From: Rhopalosiphum padi | Lineage: Eukaryota; Arthropoda; Insecta; Hemiptera; Aphididae | Reading direction: 5' to 3' | Assembly: GCF_020882245.1 (NCBI RefSeq) | Contig: NC_083598.1 | Span: forward strand, 26,015,858 to 26,079,857 | Length of the DNA stretch: 64,000 nucleotides | Shown here: in pieces, positions 42,801 to 57,800 of the stretch | How the letters are laid out: every line of letters begins with the position of its first letter | Position numbering within the stretch: position 1 is the stretch's first letter | Notes under the pieces: generated by a model | What the model was told of the DNA's origin: nothing | Database searches by the model: none | The model's input: only the letters and a program-made list of their open reading frames with translations | Translations under genes and position numbers: made by a program

Positions 42801-45800
42801 TAATATACCTAACAAGAACGTTGAGATGCGATTTAGATCACAGTGTATTTTATTATATAGATACGTCGAATGTCGAGAATTATATTTCACTTGGAAGGAA
42901 TTTAGATGTTAGAATTAGCAATGGGATATGATTTATTGGGTATGCAATACATTTACCTCTGTAAATTGGTTTCGTAAGAATTTGGATTGAAATATATAAA
43001 ATTAGTTCAAAATTTTATGTTTTGTGAGTTTCATATAATTCTATTCAACCACTTAGAATAAAACTGTTTATAAATTACCAAAGCTTGGTTCGAAAGTATC
43101 TTGGTATTTGTTTCCGTTGTCGTGAAAATGTCAACTTGGAAGTAATAGCATTACAGCAATACTAATATAATCTCTCAGCTTTAATAGCCAAATAATTTAT
43201 TCGGAGCGCTTTTACTGTCTGTACGGTGGTACGGTGTAATAGCGTGTCGCAGAGTAAAGTGTATATAACAATAAAGTGGTCATGATATTCAGAAAAAAAC
43301 GATTGTTCCCAATTCAAAATTAATACATAGAATTTTTTCAATTGGGGGAAATTGTAATTATTCGTACCTAAAAACCGCATACTTTTGATTTAGGCTATAT
43401 AGGCCAATTAACAAAAAAACTCAATTTTTCTCAAACCCGGATTGGCAATGAGTTATTGATGTACATGAGCATCAACAATATGAAACACCGTAGAAACTTA
43501 AAATTTTGACTAAATACCTATTTATATTAAAACTGTATATTATAATTTCATATAATTGTAATATTTTTGAGTTATTTTTAGGTATTTTAAGTTTTTAGAT
43601 TATTTCTATTTTTTTTTCGGTAAAAAGATGTATAAATATAATTCAAGGTTTTAATAAGTTTTTCATTTACTGTTCATTCACAAATTAAAAAAAATAATGA
43701 AGTAAAAATTATAGAAAAAAAAATAGTCAAAATAACGAAATTTGTTGAACAATAATTTTGTGATTAAAAATGTATAATATCTTTATTATACTATCTAAGG
43801 TTGACAATTTGAAAAAAAGATCCTCACATATTACTCTTACAGAAACCTGAAAATATCAAAAATATATATCATACACTTTTTTTTTATAGATATTTTAAAA
43901 TAAAATTTAGACAAAATATGATATTAAACAACAAAAAAAAACAATTGTAGTAATTTAAATAATATTAATCCAAGGACTCCGAACTTATTGTCAATGCCCA
44001 TCTATATTAAAAATGTATACTAATAATTAAAATTTAAAAGGTAGGCATTAAGTAGCCACTCTGTTTTACAGTAGATGTCGAGTCTATCTCGACATTGAGT
44101 TGGTCATAGTAATGAATATTCTATTAAAATTTAATTCAACGATAAAGCATTGCAAATGGAAACTGATTCTGAAAGGAGAGTCTGTCAGCCTATATTATTA
44201 AGTTCATTTTATTATATATTTACACTGCTATTTTATTATAGTAATTACTAATTTATATTTTAATTTTTAATATAGTAAGTTGAAATAATTGTAGCCAAAC
44301 TTATTTAATATTAATTATTATATAATTGTATAATATGTTATTTTTATTAATTTTATTAATTTTTGAATAAATACCAACTTACCGTAGAATGGTATGAATA
44401 GGTTTGTGTTATACATAAACAATAGTTTAAAATTAATATAAATATTTCAAAATGTCATTGTGTTAAATAAAGTATAAAAATATACGTTATAGGTACGTAA
44501 AAGTTTCGAGTTCCTATGAATAGTATTTATGAATAACTTAAATCGTTATTTTTAATAATTTAAATATCTAATTCTGACAAAATGTTAAAGTATTTTTGTT
44601 TATATTTTACGATAATATGTGTTTATTGCCTTAGTAGTCCCATATTTCAAATTAAATACATGATCTTTGTATTCAGCAGTCTGTAATAACTGATAAGGAC
44701 ATTAAGTTTTTTATAACCTTTACAATACAAATTGTACAGTATAATATATAAATCTATTAATTATTTATTTCATATCATTTATCTCGTTTGAAATAAAATT
44801 AGTTTGTATTTTCCAAATGTTTCAATGCTTTTTACGATTCTACCCATACGTGGTAAAATGTAAATAGGTATAAAATAATATTATAAAATTTACAAAATTA
44901 TATCAATACAATAAACGATAAATCATACTATGTTTTATTATATGGAATTAATAATATCGGTGTAAATTGAGTTTTAACATATTATATGCCTTTATAAAAT
45001 CACTATATAAATAAATTTTACATTATGAAATAGCTTGTATCTCAATTTTAAACAAAGATAGGTAAATGTTATAAAATTTAAATATTTTTTCCGTGATAAA
45101 TACAATTTAATGTTATTATTAAAAAAAAGACTATAATTATGACGTACTGAAATGTATAATGGATATTAAATTTGACAACCATTGTAATCTTTGAAATCAT
45201 TATAAAAGAAATAAACAATTCAGAACGAAGGGTGGATACAATAAATTATACAAATTTGTTATATAGGATATTTTATGTTATTTGTATTATATTTATATAT
45301 AATACTAGTATTTCTTAGTTTGTTAGACTTAACAAATATTTTTCAAAAACCTGGCATATATGTATATAAATGTAAGTAATTTCCAACTTCCGGTGTATTG
45401 TAAAATAGTATACGGTGGTGTAGTGTATACTAGTAGTGCGCAACCCCGAAATCTATTTAGAGGGTCGCCAATAATTTTACACCAAATGAAAAAGTTATAT
45501 ACTATGACTAATATAAATTATACACTTACATAATATTGGTAGGAAGGGGAGGGAGGTCGTATTATCAAAATAAATAGTTTTGGGGGTCTTGGATCAAAAA
45601 AGGTTGCGCACCATTGGTGAGTACAAACAGTTAAAAAGAAAAAAAATTATAATTGTAAATATGCGTTTTTGTATATTATAATTTTGTAAAACACTTATAC
45701 GGGAGCTTGTCATTTGTTTTTCAAGACTTTTGACAGAGAAAATAACCATTATAAGTAAAAAAAAAAATGTTAAATTGTTACAAATTGCTTAAAAATAGAC

Positions 45801-48800
45801 GAAATATTTTTGGAGTAATATCATGTCAAAAAATGTTATTCGATGTTGATTTAAACTTTAAAGTCTATGGTTATTTATTTAAGAATTACAATAAAAAAAC
45901 AAAACATATTTTGTCAAAAAAACTGGTGAGCATAAATATTCCTGTATTCTCACTGATTTTTATTAGTTTTTCCTAGTAATAAAAAAACGATATCATGGAA
46001 ATTTCTCTTTTTACACCCTCAAATTACCACCTAAATCAAATTGTATATCTATAACCACTTTTAATTCGTTCTCCGAATTATAATGACGGATATAACAAAT
46101 GTGATAATATACACATAAATAAACATATAATAGTAATACCAATACATTCCTCGCTCTACTCAGAATCTAAAATAATATTGGATCAATTATTTTTGTACAT
46201 TCATAGAATTCAGATTTGTAAAACTCAAGACCAATGAAAGCATATTCGTAAGCTGGTGGTATATTTGTCAAGCTTTAAAGTGATATAAGCTTGGATGCTC
46301 TAACACAGACTTATAATTAGAAATGTATTAAGTGATTTATCTTGTTAACATCACTCACACACTCAGTATAATAAATGTATTTAATTTATCAACAAAACAT
46401 TGAAAATTTATTTTTGTTGAAATTGTATAATATCAATAACATATCCATACCTTAAATAAATTAAATTTAAATTTAAATTATGTGCTAGACGCACGCTACA
46501 TCTTCCAAGTGATATAACATTGACAAAGAATGATTATTATTTTAAATTGTGTTAGGAAACAGCACAATTAGAATATACTATGAGTAAGGCTTAACATAAA
46601 TATAAGACAAAATATAAAATGATATTAACTTTAAAACAAGATTTATATAGCATGAAATAAAATAAGTAAAATACAAAATACAAAGACTGACAAAGCCGTT
46701 TCAATGAATAAGAATAACGAAAGTAAAATAATAGATATTATCAGCTGTACTTATAATGCAGTTTCTAAATAAAATCAAAATTATTTATGAGATAACGCAA
46801 ATAACTTATAATATGATTTGATTGCATTTAATTTAAGTGCTGAAAAGTCTTTTAAAGTGTTTTTTTTACACATAATAATTTCCATATTATTATACTGATA
46901 CGAGTACTTGTATCTTTATATTAATATTATATATGTCATCTTTGTCATCGAAAACGTTTATGAATATTTTAATATAGACATGTGTTGTCGTCTGAACATT
47001 ATATATATATATATATATATATAATGTGTTGAAGTTTTTCTTCGTATTTAAGTCTTAAAACATGCATAGTTGATTTTAAGTATTCATTTAAGTTACTACT
47101 GGTACTAGCGATGTATAAATAATAATATATTCTATATATTATAACAGCTTTTCAATACGTCCTTTTAAAAAAAAATGTTCTTTTAAAAATTGCATATCTG
47201 AATATTGTTTCATATTGGCTGAATATTTGTGTTAAATTTCAATAATTACTACACCAAACGACGGGGCCAGGAAAAATTGCAGACGATCATAAAATATTAA
47301 CGTCAACGATTTTATGATACTTTACGCTTCCTTCTTGCAGATAAATTAACCTACACACGTAGGGTGGAGCATAAAAAAATATATGATACATTATATTACA
47401 GACTTTAGTACAATAAACGTGTATATAGCTCTCCCATATGGCACCAAGAAGAAATCAATATGATGACAATATGAAAAAAAGGACAGCAATGATCAAATGA
47501 GCAAAGGAAATATATAATATACAGGATAGTTCATCAAACATGACCATCTCCACACTTTCCTTTAAAAATGAATCAAATACTGATTTTCAGAATTTTTAAA
47601 TATATACTTAAATACCATATATCTCAATCCCTTGAAATGCTTTAACTATGTTACTCAAATAGTATTCTGTGACGATATAAACTTCTCAAAAAATAATTCT
47701 CCCCTCTTGTATTACTGTAAACTATTTAGTGGACACATTTTGAAAATGTCAATTTACTTAATTAAATATTCGAACGAGTTATTAAATATTTAAACTACGG
47801 ACGACAGTCCTTACACCTTAAAACTGATTTTACAAAAATATAAAATATAAGTTTTAATATTGGATTTATTAATTATTATACTGCTATAATAATTACACAA
47901 AGTTATAATAAATAAATAAATAAATAACTTAAAAATGTGTTGAATGTACGTACGAATTTTTATGTTGATTCGTCAATATTTTCAGAAAAGTTAAATGTTA
48001 AAAAAATTAAGGGAGATTTAATTTAAAAATTAGAAGTAAGTATCTCCAAAAAACACTCCTTACGTGGTACAAAAAAAAATCAAAAAATAAATTTGAAAAT
48101 ATGGTATTTATATATACATTTAAAAACTAAAAAAAAAAATTTAAATTTGAATAAATTCATGATTAAAGAAAAATGACAGTGATCATGTTTGGGTCAACTA
48201 AACTGTAAAAATAAAAATTGCATAATTGTATTTATAACATAAAAATATGATACGCTACTGCAATGATTGATATTTTGGATGTATGTAATGGGAATTTTTA
48301 CTTAAACATAAATTTTTTGTTGAAAATTTAAATAACTCCACCAGTTTTTACAATAGCAATAGATCGTTCCTTTTTAACACTTAAAAACATTACTTCGTAA
48401 TAAAACTGGTAATGCACATAATGTACTTGCTTTTTCGTCCGTACATTGAGAATTGTCTACTCAATAGATGAGTGTTATTAGATGCAATGGACAAAAAACA
48501 ACAAAACAGAAAAATAATTTTATAGTGTTATATTATAGTCAGCAGTGTGATCCTGTATACCTATTACGGCTATTAGACATTAGTTCAAAATAATTAGATA
48601 CCATTCTATTACAGTTATTAAAAATAAAAGATTTTGTAAATCAATCATGTACAAAAATACAAATAAAATTGTATTCAAAATGTATTAGGACCCCTTCTCA
48701 AAATATAATCCTGGCTAACAAAATATGTTACTTTAATTATAAATTAAAACAAAAAACTTGCATTGAATAAAATAAAAACGAATTATTATTTTATACGTTA

Positions 48801-51800
48801 TTATTTCATTATAGTTATTATTTTCGTTTAAGAAGTCTACTATGTTTCCATATTTAACCATTAAAATTTTAAATTGTATTCTGATGCATGACTGCCTGAG
48901 AAAATTGAATTTTAGTTCGACTAAATACTTTATCGACTATAATAGTTTATGTTAGTAATTATATATATAAATATTATAACATAGTAAATAATTAAAGAAA
49001 TATATTATAATATTATATACTACGATAATGTACATTTCCACGATTATTTCTATATACCTGTATACCTATCTCTACATTATTGTACCTAATTCATGGAATA
49101 TTATTTACTGTTTATTATTGGTGGTATAATAATGCCATTGTCTAATCATAATATTCAAAACATTCAAATTTTCAAATTTACATGATACAGTAATAACTGA
49201 AAAGTTCTTTATAACAATGTAAAATAGTGTATAGTAGATAAAATATGTAAAATAATACTTTATACAAAATTTTAATAATTAATTGTTGATTGTATTATAA
49301 TGCATGTACATTGAGACAACTAAGAAATTATACTAAAAATATTATTTGTATCAAAAGAACAATGGAATTCGTAAATCATAATTATGACAATGAAAGTCGT
49401 GACTAACGGGAATTGATACTGTTGGTCTAGAAGACTCATTTTGGGTAGTGCAAAACTTTAAAATATAATAATGTTTAAAGGTTATAATATGATTTCTGTA
49501 ATTTATGTAAATTAACTTAAAAACCAAACGTTCAATAAATATTATACCTATGTATGCACGATAAACAAGTTTTATGAAGCCATGTAAAATATGTAATATA
49601 TGAAACTATACTAAAATATTTTGGCTTTTGAAACGATAAATTATAACACAATTTGTAGTATGTTTTAACGGGTGAAAGAGTAGAATTCGACTGTATAAGT
49701 AATAAAAAGGCATAACAAATTATTAAATATTCGAATAAGGCTCGTGTGTATATATATTGTACATGGTATCGTGTATACATTATACTGTTATAAAATATAA
49801 ATATCTATACCGGAACAAAATAGTATTATTATTTATCCCGTTGTGGCCTACCCTCCATGTCAATCAATTAATCATCGGTCGTCAAAAGCTTTTGGAATTT
49901 CATCCCGACTTTATACTCCATTGAGCAATTTTTATAAAAACGATTCATGACGCCCCGTCCAACATACAAGACGGAAGCTCACAAACGTAATTGATTTGTT
50001 TCTATTGAAAATATCGATTATTCTTAATTAACCTTTGTTTGTTGTATATAAAAGAAGTAAAATGAAAAATTAACGTATAGATCCAATGTCATTAATTGTT
50101 ATAATAGTTGTTTTAGTTTATCTTTCGCTGTTTTGATTATTGTTTAAGTTTAATTTAATTATCTACACATTGTACCCAATAAACATATATGTAGAGTGAT
50201 TTATTTTTAATAAAATTAGACTATCTCTATTATTTACTTATGTTTAATAATATCAAAAGTTATAACACTTAAAAATAATAAACTATTTATTTAAATATAC
50301 AGGATGTCTCGTGAGGATTTACCCATTGCAATATCTCTTGAAATAATGGAGATATCATAATTATGTTTATTCTTAAAACTCACAGTGATACGGACTGCAA
50401 GTATATCATATTTTAATTTAGTTTTATGTTTTCATTAAATTATTAAAAAAATAATTTTGAAGATAGCCATTTTGTAGAATTTATTGTCATTATTAGAATC
50501 GTAATTTTAAATACTCTTTTTAGTTTTGAGAATATATTTGTATTATTATACGGGCACGAGACCGTGGATCACATATTTGATAATACTGACACTTATAATA
50601 ATATGGTATTAAAAATTCACAATTTTTCTCGAAACTAGAAAAAATATTAAAAATTACGATGTTAATGAAAATAAAATGTTGAAACGTCAAAATTCTCAGA
50701 AAAATAAACTATATAATATGGTTATCTTTGATTTTTTTTTTTAGAAAAAATCAAATAAAAATTATTTTTCTTAACTTTTTTACCAAAACATTAAATGAAA
50801 TTAAAATATGAAATACTCTCTGCAAGTCTTAAATTTATAATATAAGCATTTAATTTGTACTTACATAGTAACAAGTTGTTACCACTTACTACCAAGTATT
50901 AACTAACAAAATACTGTTAGATTTACAATTGTTTCTATATTTTATTATTTTCAAATTTAAATATATTCAAATACTTTATAAAATTTCTATTTTATTTTTT
51001 TTACATTGTAACAAGTATAATGTCAGAGTCAAACAAAGCACTTATAATAGAAACATTTATAATTTAGTTAAAATTGTGGAAGTGACTCAAACTCAACCAA
51101 TAAATTACAAAAAAAGATCAATAATTGTAATTTGTAGCACAATAATTATACACTCAACATTTACACTGAAGTAAAAATACATTTTTAATAAAAGAAAAAA
51201 TGCACATTTATTAATGGGTATAAATGGTAATAAAAGTACATAGTTTAAAATATAACTATGAATATATGAATAATAATATAATTACAAGTTATAACTATAA
51301 CTATATAATATTAAAAGATTTATTTGATAAGAAATTAATATGATAAATTATAAAATTTTCATGAAAATTTACATCACTAGTCTTAAGTATATTATATATA
51401 TAAAACAGAATTATGATATCTCGATTATTTCAGGAGATATAGTGTAATAGGTAAATCCTTGCGGGACACTATATATATATATATATATATTATCGGTAAA
51501 TATTGTATATGTTTTCTCCCTATTTTATTTATTTATAACACGAAACGTGTAATTTGAGTATCATATTTTACATAATAAAATAACCACTATGAACAGCAAA
51601 ACCATTAATAATTATTTAAATATATTCTTATAGTGATGTCAGTGTGATATGTCCCAACTTAATCCGCAAAATATACCATTCTACTAGGTTCCTACTATAT
51701 TCGTTACCAAATTGGATAATTCCATTAATATTTATACTAGCAACATAAATCAAAGCGCTCTTAATCTGATTGTTTATGGTCAACGTATACTTTATACGAA

Positions 51801-54800
51801 ATATGGTAATAATATCAAATATGTGTACAGATAATATAGATTTCGTGATGTTGTTACTATGTAGGTAAATATATATTTATAATTAAATTGCATGTTCCAA
51901 ATATCTTGTTGCAAAAATTGTGGAAAGGGATTAGATATGAACCGCGGGTGTGTATCTAATCTCCATCATGTTCGTAATACTAATTAGAAACATCCTATTA
52001 TATACCTTGTATATAATATATCATAAATTCATATATATAATTTGCTTTCACGAGTATACAGTACCTATAAACTGAATGCTGATTAAATAAATACTCAATT
52101 TTAATTTATCAACATTTGAGTATAATAATAATAATTCAAAAAAGTATTTAAAACTTTATAAGCCTTAAAAATAAATAATAAAATATAATTATACATTATA
52201 TATTACTTCATTTATAAATTCATAAATAATTGCTCATTAAAATTATCGACTAATAATAATATATTGAATAACTATTGAATAATGTTTTTATGTATAATTT
52301 GTCTTATACATTTCATTATCTATGTATAATAGTAGTATTATATTTCTAATTTTAAAGATTCATTGTTCAGAGTTATTAGTTCAACATAAAAAAGTATTAC
52401 AATTGTAAAAGCCTTTTTATTTGTTAATTGTTATTGTAACCGAAATTTAAACAAATTAAAATATCAATAGTGTGCATGTCAAATATTCGATTTAGTTCAA
52501 ATGCAATGATTCTTGTTAATCTTGTAATACATCCATATATTTAAGCTGCTAATGAATTAAAATCAATCATAAAAGGATTAGACTAGATCTAATACCTAAA
52601 CAACGTGCACACTGTGATGATTTATTAATTCCTACTATAATTTCTGACTAGTTTACAGAATCTATACATTATAATTATATGTATACATAAAGCTTCACAA
52701 AAATAAAACCTTTTCAATTATAAAATGTATTCTTTAACCGCGAAATATTATTACACATTTGTCTCTAATTTAGAACAATTCAAATATTATGTATATATAT
52801 CATAATTTAAAATGAATTATTGGTCTTATATTATAATTTATAGGTACATGGTTAAAACACTAAATTCATTAATATAACGAAATTGGCAGCGTGGTTCACT
52901 GTATTCGAGGTAACGTGTGGTTCTAAATCCAGACGTAAGCTATTTCTGATTAATTTGAATTCAAAATAAACTAATTCGAAGTTTATACGAACCTAATTTG
53001 TGAATTAATTAGATAGAGAAAGTTTCATTAGGTACCACAATATCTAATTAATCTTAATATTTTCACATTTAAGACTTAAATACTAGAATATATACCTACC
53101 TAATTTTATTAATAAAATTTATCACATTGTAATATACTTAAATAAGTGAGTTAAAACTTGTATTCAACTTGATTTATAACCTATTTGGAAAATGGTTCGA
53201 AATATGTGTGTGACAATTAAAATTAATAATTATAAATACATTTTATACAGTTTAATTAAATAAAAAATTACCTACCATATTGTTTTAAAATATACTGATA
53301 TTCCATTTAAGCACCGCAATATAGAGTAATCAGAAACAATAATAGGTAATGAAAGTATATGAAAATATTTTCTACTAGCCGATATTTATACAAGATACAT
53401 TTTTGCATATAAAAAAATTCATGATAAATGATTTCTTATAAAATGAGCATTCAAAGTAATTTTATTACATATTAAATTTATAGACAATTTATTTTAAAAT
53501 GATTATATTAATAGTTCTTTTAAATTTAATTAATACCTGAAGTGTTTAATACTAATTTTTTTTTTTGTTTTTTTTGAAATCAGGTATTCTGATTTTATCA
53601 TTCGACGACTGGTTTTTAAATTAAATTTAACGTACTAGTCTTATTTTCTTAATTTAAAATATACGCGTAATAAATTTAACTCGTGTATCTGATTCATAAT
53701 TTAGCTATTCATCAATAATTATTGTTTATAAAAGTAACCTTACATAATGTATAAAACTTGAAAAGAGATGGATAATATAAATTTTCAAAGAAATATAAAT
53801 TACATTTTATTTTATAAAGTAATCTATATATTTTGTTTTATTATTATTTGTAAAATAAATAAGATTAATAATATAATTTTTGAACTAAACTTAAAGTTAG
53901 TATATAACTTTTTATATTTTATTGTCCAAAGTGCTCCAAAATGAAATGTTAAAATCGAAATATATTATTATATGTAATTAAAAAATAGGATAAAACCATT
54001 TACTTTATTTTTAGTTTTCTTAAATTATGATTTTCTTTATTGCATGAGCTATTTTTGTAATAGTTTATATTTTTTAGGTAGGTATATAATAACAATATTT
54101 ATATATTATATTATAACCACACTATTATTAATATATTTTATAATTCCAACATGCCAATTGATCTAATGAAATGAAAAATTCATACAACAGATTTGTTTCT
54201 CTATTTGAGATCGACTTTACAATAAATTAAAATCTGTTCTCAAATCACTTAATATAGTTTTAATAAGATGTTTTTACTTTTTTTTATTTATAATAAGCTA
54301 CTCCATAAAATATGTCTAAACTGAAAGTAATAATCAGGTTAAAACAGTTTTGATTCTGTCACATTGATTCCTATGTCATTATTTATATTGAATAGATTAC
54401 CTATACAAATATGAATTACCAATATAAAATATAACCTACTGATATAATATAAATATTAAACATATAACAATTTATTTTATTCAATATTTTTGTAATAAAT
54501 GTGGCCTGTTGGTGTACATGAGATGTGAAATATTTTTTGAACAATGTTTCAAAAATTATTGACGGAATCTTGAGAGGTATTTTATTTTTACATCAGCATC
54601 ACATCTTATATTTATCGCAATCTATAAAGCACACCGAAAACTTCGTTATTTAACATCTTAAAAGCTTTTTCAATTTCTACTGAATGGTTAGGTAGACAGT
54701 ATTGTTTTTGTTTTCAGTGATGTTCAATTGAATTTTTCGAACGGAACTTATCGGTACTTGCAGCCTGCAGGAAAAAGTACATAATGCATTGTCAAAGACC

Positions 54801-57800
54801 GATGATAGTTTAATTAGATACAGTTTTACTTTTTTTTATAATTTTTAAATTTATTTTATAAACGGTTAAATATTTTGCTGAAATTATATTTTAAACAGTA
54901 TACATACAATAAGTTAATATTATTAAGATATTATTATTAAGCTAATAATAATTTAAAAGGAACTTAAATTTATAACTTGTACTAAGTTATATAATTTTGT
55001 ATTAGTTGAACAATGTATTTATAAAATATTTTACCTGATGAATTAATTATCACACTATTTTTTTCTAATGCATATTTTACTATTTGTTAGATATAAGTAC
55101 ATAATAAATACCTAACCATTTTACTATACATTCTAATGGAAGTTGCTAGCTACCTATTATAATTATTAACCAATTTATACGACATTTCCTTAACTTAAAA
55201 TATGCAGTCTTGGATTTCACATACCTATATACCTATTATATTTTGTTTATTGTAATTTGCATAATGTTATTTAAGATTTCTCATCTAAAAAGTATTAGCT
55301 TACATATTTGGTATGAGAACAATTGATTAGATATTTGATTTTAATTATCTGCCTGAAAAAAATAAAACCCATAACGTTTAAGTTATAGATGTAAATATAC
55401 AGAAAAATAATACTAGTGTGAAATATTAGGTTTACGTTATCTTGATTCCCTAAATACAACATATGTATTTAAAGGTAACTTTTACCGTATCTATGTATTA
55501 TATTTCTAGAGATTTTTATTATATTGGTTTACGGAAATATTTATCATCCAACGAAGGTTTGTATATTTACCATCAATCAACTACTTGAGATTTATTTATT
55601 TATTTATATATACATTGTACATAATAATATATATTAGTTTTCGATATAATATTGAAACTCCATAACTCAATATATAATAAATATTATAGGTAATAATAAT
55701 AGGTATAGTCATTAATCATTATAAATCGTTAAACAGTAATAATTCTAAATTTAATTAATTAAATTCATAATAGGTAAAAATATATTCTGTAGTAAAATTT
55801 ATTTTAGAATCATTATTTATTATCCACAGGATTTGTATTATATGTAAGTAAAATCTAAAAATACTCGTCCATCATTATTACATATAGAGACAAGAGTGGG
55901 AACTATTGCAAACCAAATGTACAAGTGTATGATACATAGACCTGTCCTACATATGATCTACAACAGATGTGCCAAACCTTTTTCAACTTGCGGGCCACAT
56001 TCGAAATTTATATTTACACTGCAGGCCGTATATACTTCATGGTTTTTTTTTTGTTCATTTTTATAAATACTATAAATAAAATACTATCTTTATTCAGTTA
56101 TAGAATTTATGACTTTTATTTGAGTTTGTACTTTGTATCATTAAATTATCGTTTGGGTTTATGGCACTGGATATTTCTACGCAAGTTCACACTTTTATTT
56201 CGTCATTAGAAACTGCTAGTTCGTATTTTCAAAAAATATATCAGACTAATTTATTTCTATTAAATATTCCATAATATTGAAATGATAATATATATTAATA
56301 ATATTTGAATTAAAAATTATTGTAAGATTCTCGTATTTTGTAATTCTTAATGATTTAATAAATTAACTTTTTTAAATTATTTATTTTTTAATATTTATAT
56401 AACCTATACATTTTTTAATTTTACGGTATTTCCACGGTCTCGTTGGAATGCTTTCCACGGGCCGTAGGTTGGACACGCCTGATATACAACCATTATATCA
56501 TTTCATATGCACTTAAACCCAATGAAACAAAATTAATTTTTTAAAGTAAAAATATATGTTTCAAACAACATTATGACATAATGGCAATATAATATAGGTT
56601 ACACTCATAAAACCTGATTGTGATCGATGCGTATGGTTCTTTATACCATCATTATAAATTGTGGGTAACTGATGAATTGTAGATACTCATATACAATTGA
56701 AAGAACACTTTAAAAACCTTATATTTCCTGGTATCGTAGAGTAGGGGTTACGTGTGCATACTGCATCATTGCAATGAATTTTATCCGGTCAGTAAAGATG
56801 TTACTTAAGACTTTATAAAAAAAATAAGGCATACTAGTGAGTAATTTTTAAATTTCCGTAAATGTATTCTTACTAAGGGGTTTTAGCATAAACCAGAAAG
56901 TATACTGTCAAGTTCAGTAAGGGTAAAAAAATCAAAAGATTGTAAAAAAGGTTTTTATTTTTGAGCGCGTACGCCTGGCACAAAGGCAATAACTATAGTA
57001 GCTATACGTCGTTATATTTTACCACCACGGGAGGGCACACAAGTTATTTTCGCATATAGTAATAACGTTTTATGCCAAAAATGGAGAATGGGAACCTAAG
57101 GGTTGGAAATCTGACGAAATGGCCATTTTACGCTCAGGTAAATAAAATTTCCTATTTCGGGATGAGTCAAATGGTCTGTATTTATCAGACGCCACCGTCA
57201 CTGACAATAAAATGGACCTACGCCATTTCATTTCCATCGCCATTCGCCATCGTTGTTATAATCATAATAATATTGCTATTATTGTGCTCCTCGGCACCGA
57301 TAAATATCTGTCATAAAATGTAATCGTTGGCCGTGTGGGATAAACATACAAAACGCAAATACACATACATATATATATACGTATATATTATAAATACCCT
57401 ATAAAAATCTAACTGTCTGTATATATACATATAATATACAGACAGATTTTTATAAAATGCAAGAAAGGAGAAAATAGACATCTTTAAACACGTTACCATG
57501 CGCAGAACTCATCAATAAAAATTGTATTTTTACGACTTACGCTGATGATGCTAACGACACACAACGCATATTAAATTATTTATCATAGTACATGTTGACT
57601 TAATTGAGCTATTATTTTTCAGCGATCGTGAATGATAATCATTTGTACAATCCTATTTTTAAAATTATTCAGTTTTCAATACAGTGGTGTGTGATGTATC
57701 TATTACTGTGAATGTCCGCAATTGGTGATTGGTGAATGCTGATAGTCACCGATTAATGTCGTCCTACACCAAAGTCATTGGTGAATTTTGGCATATTGAT

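Noticed and set aside
55967..56209. 80-codon plus-strand frame
   Set aside because: Begins within the terminal inverted repeat of the hAT-like MITE, so it is transposon sequence rather than a gene.
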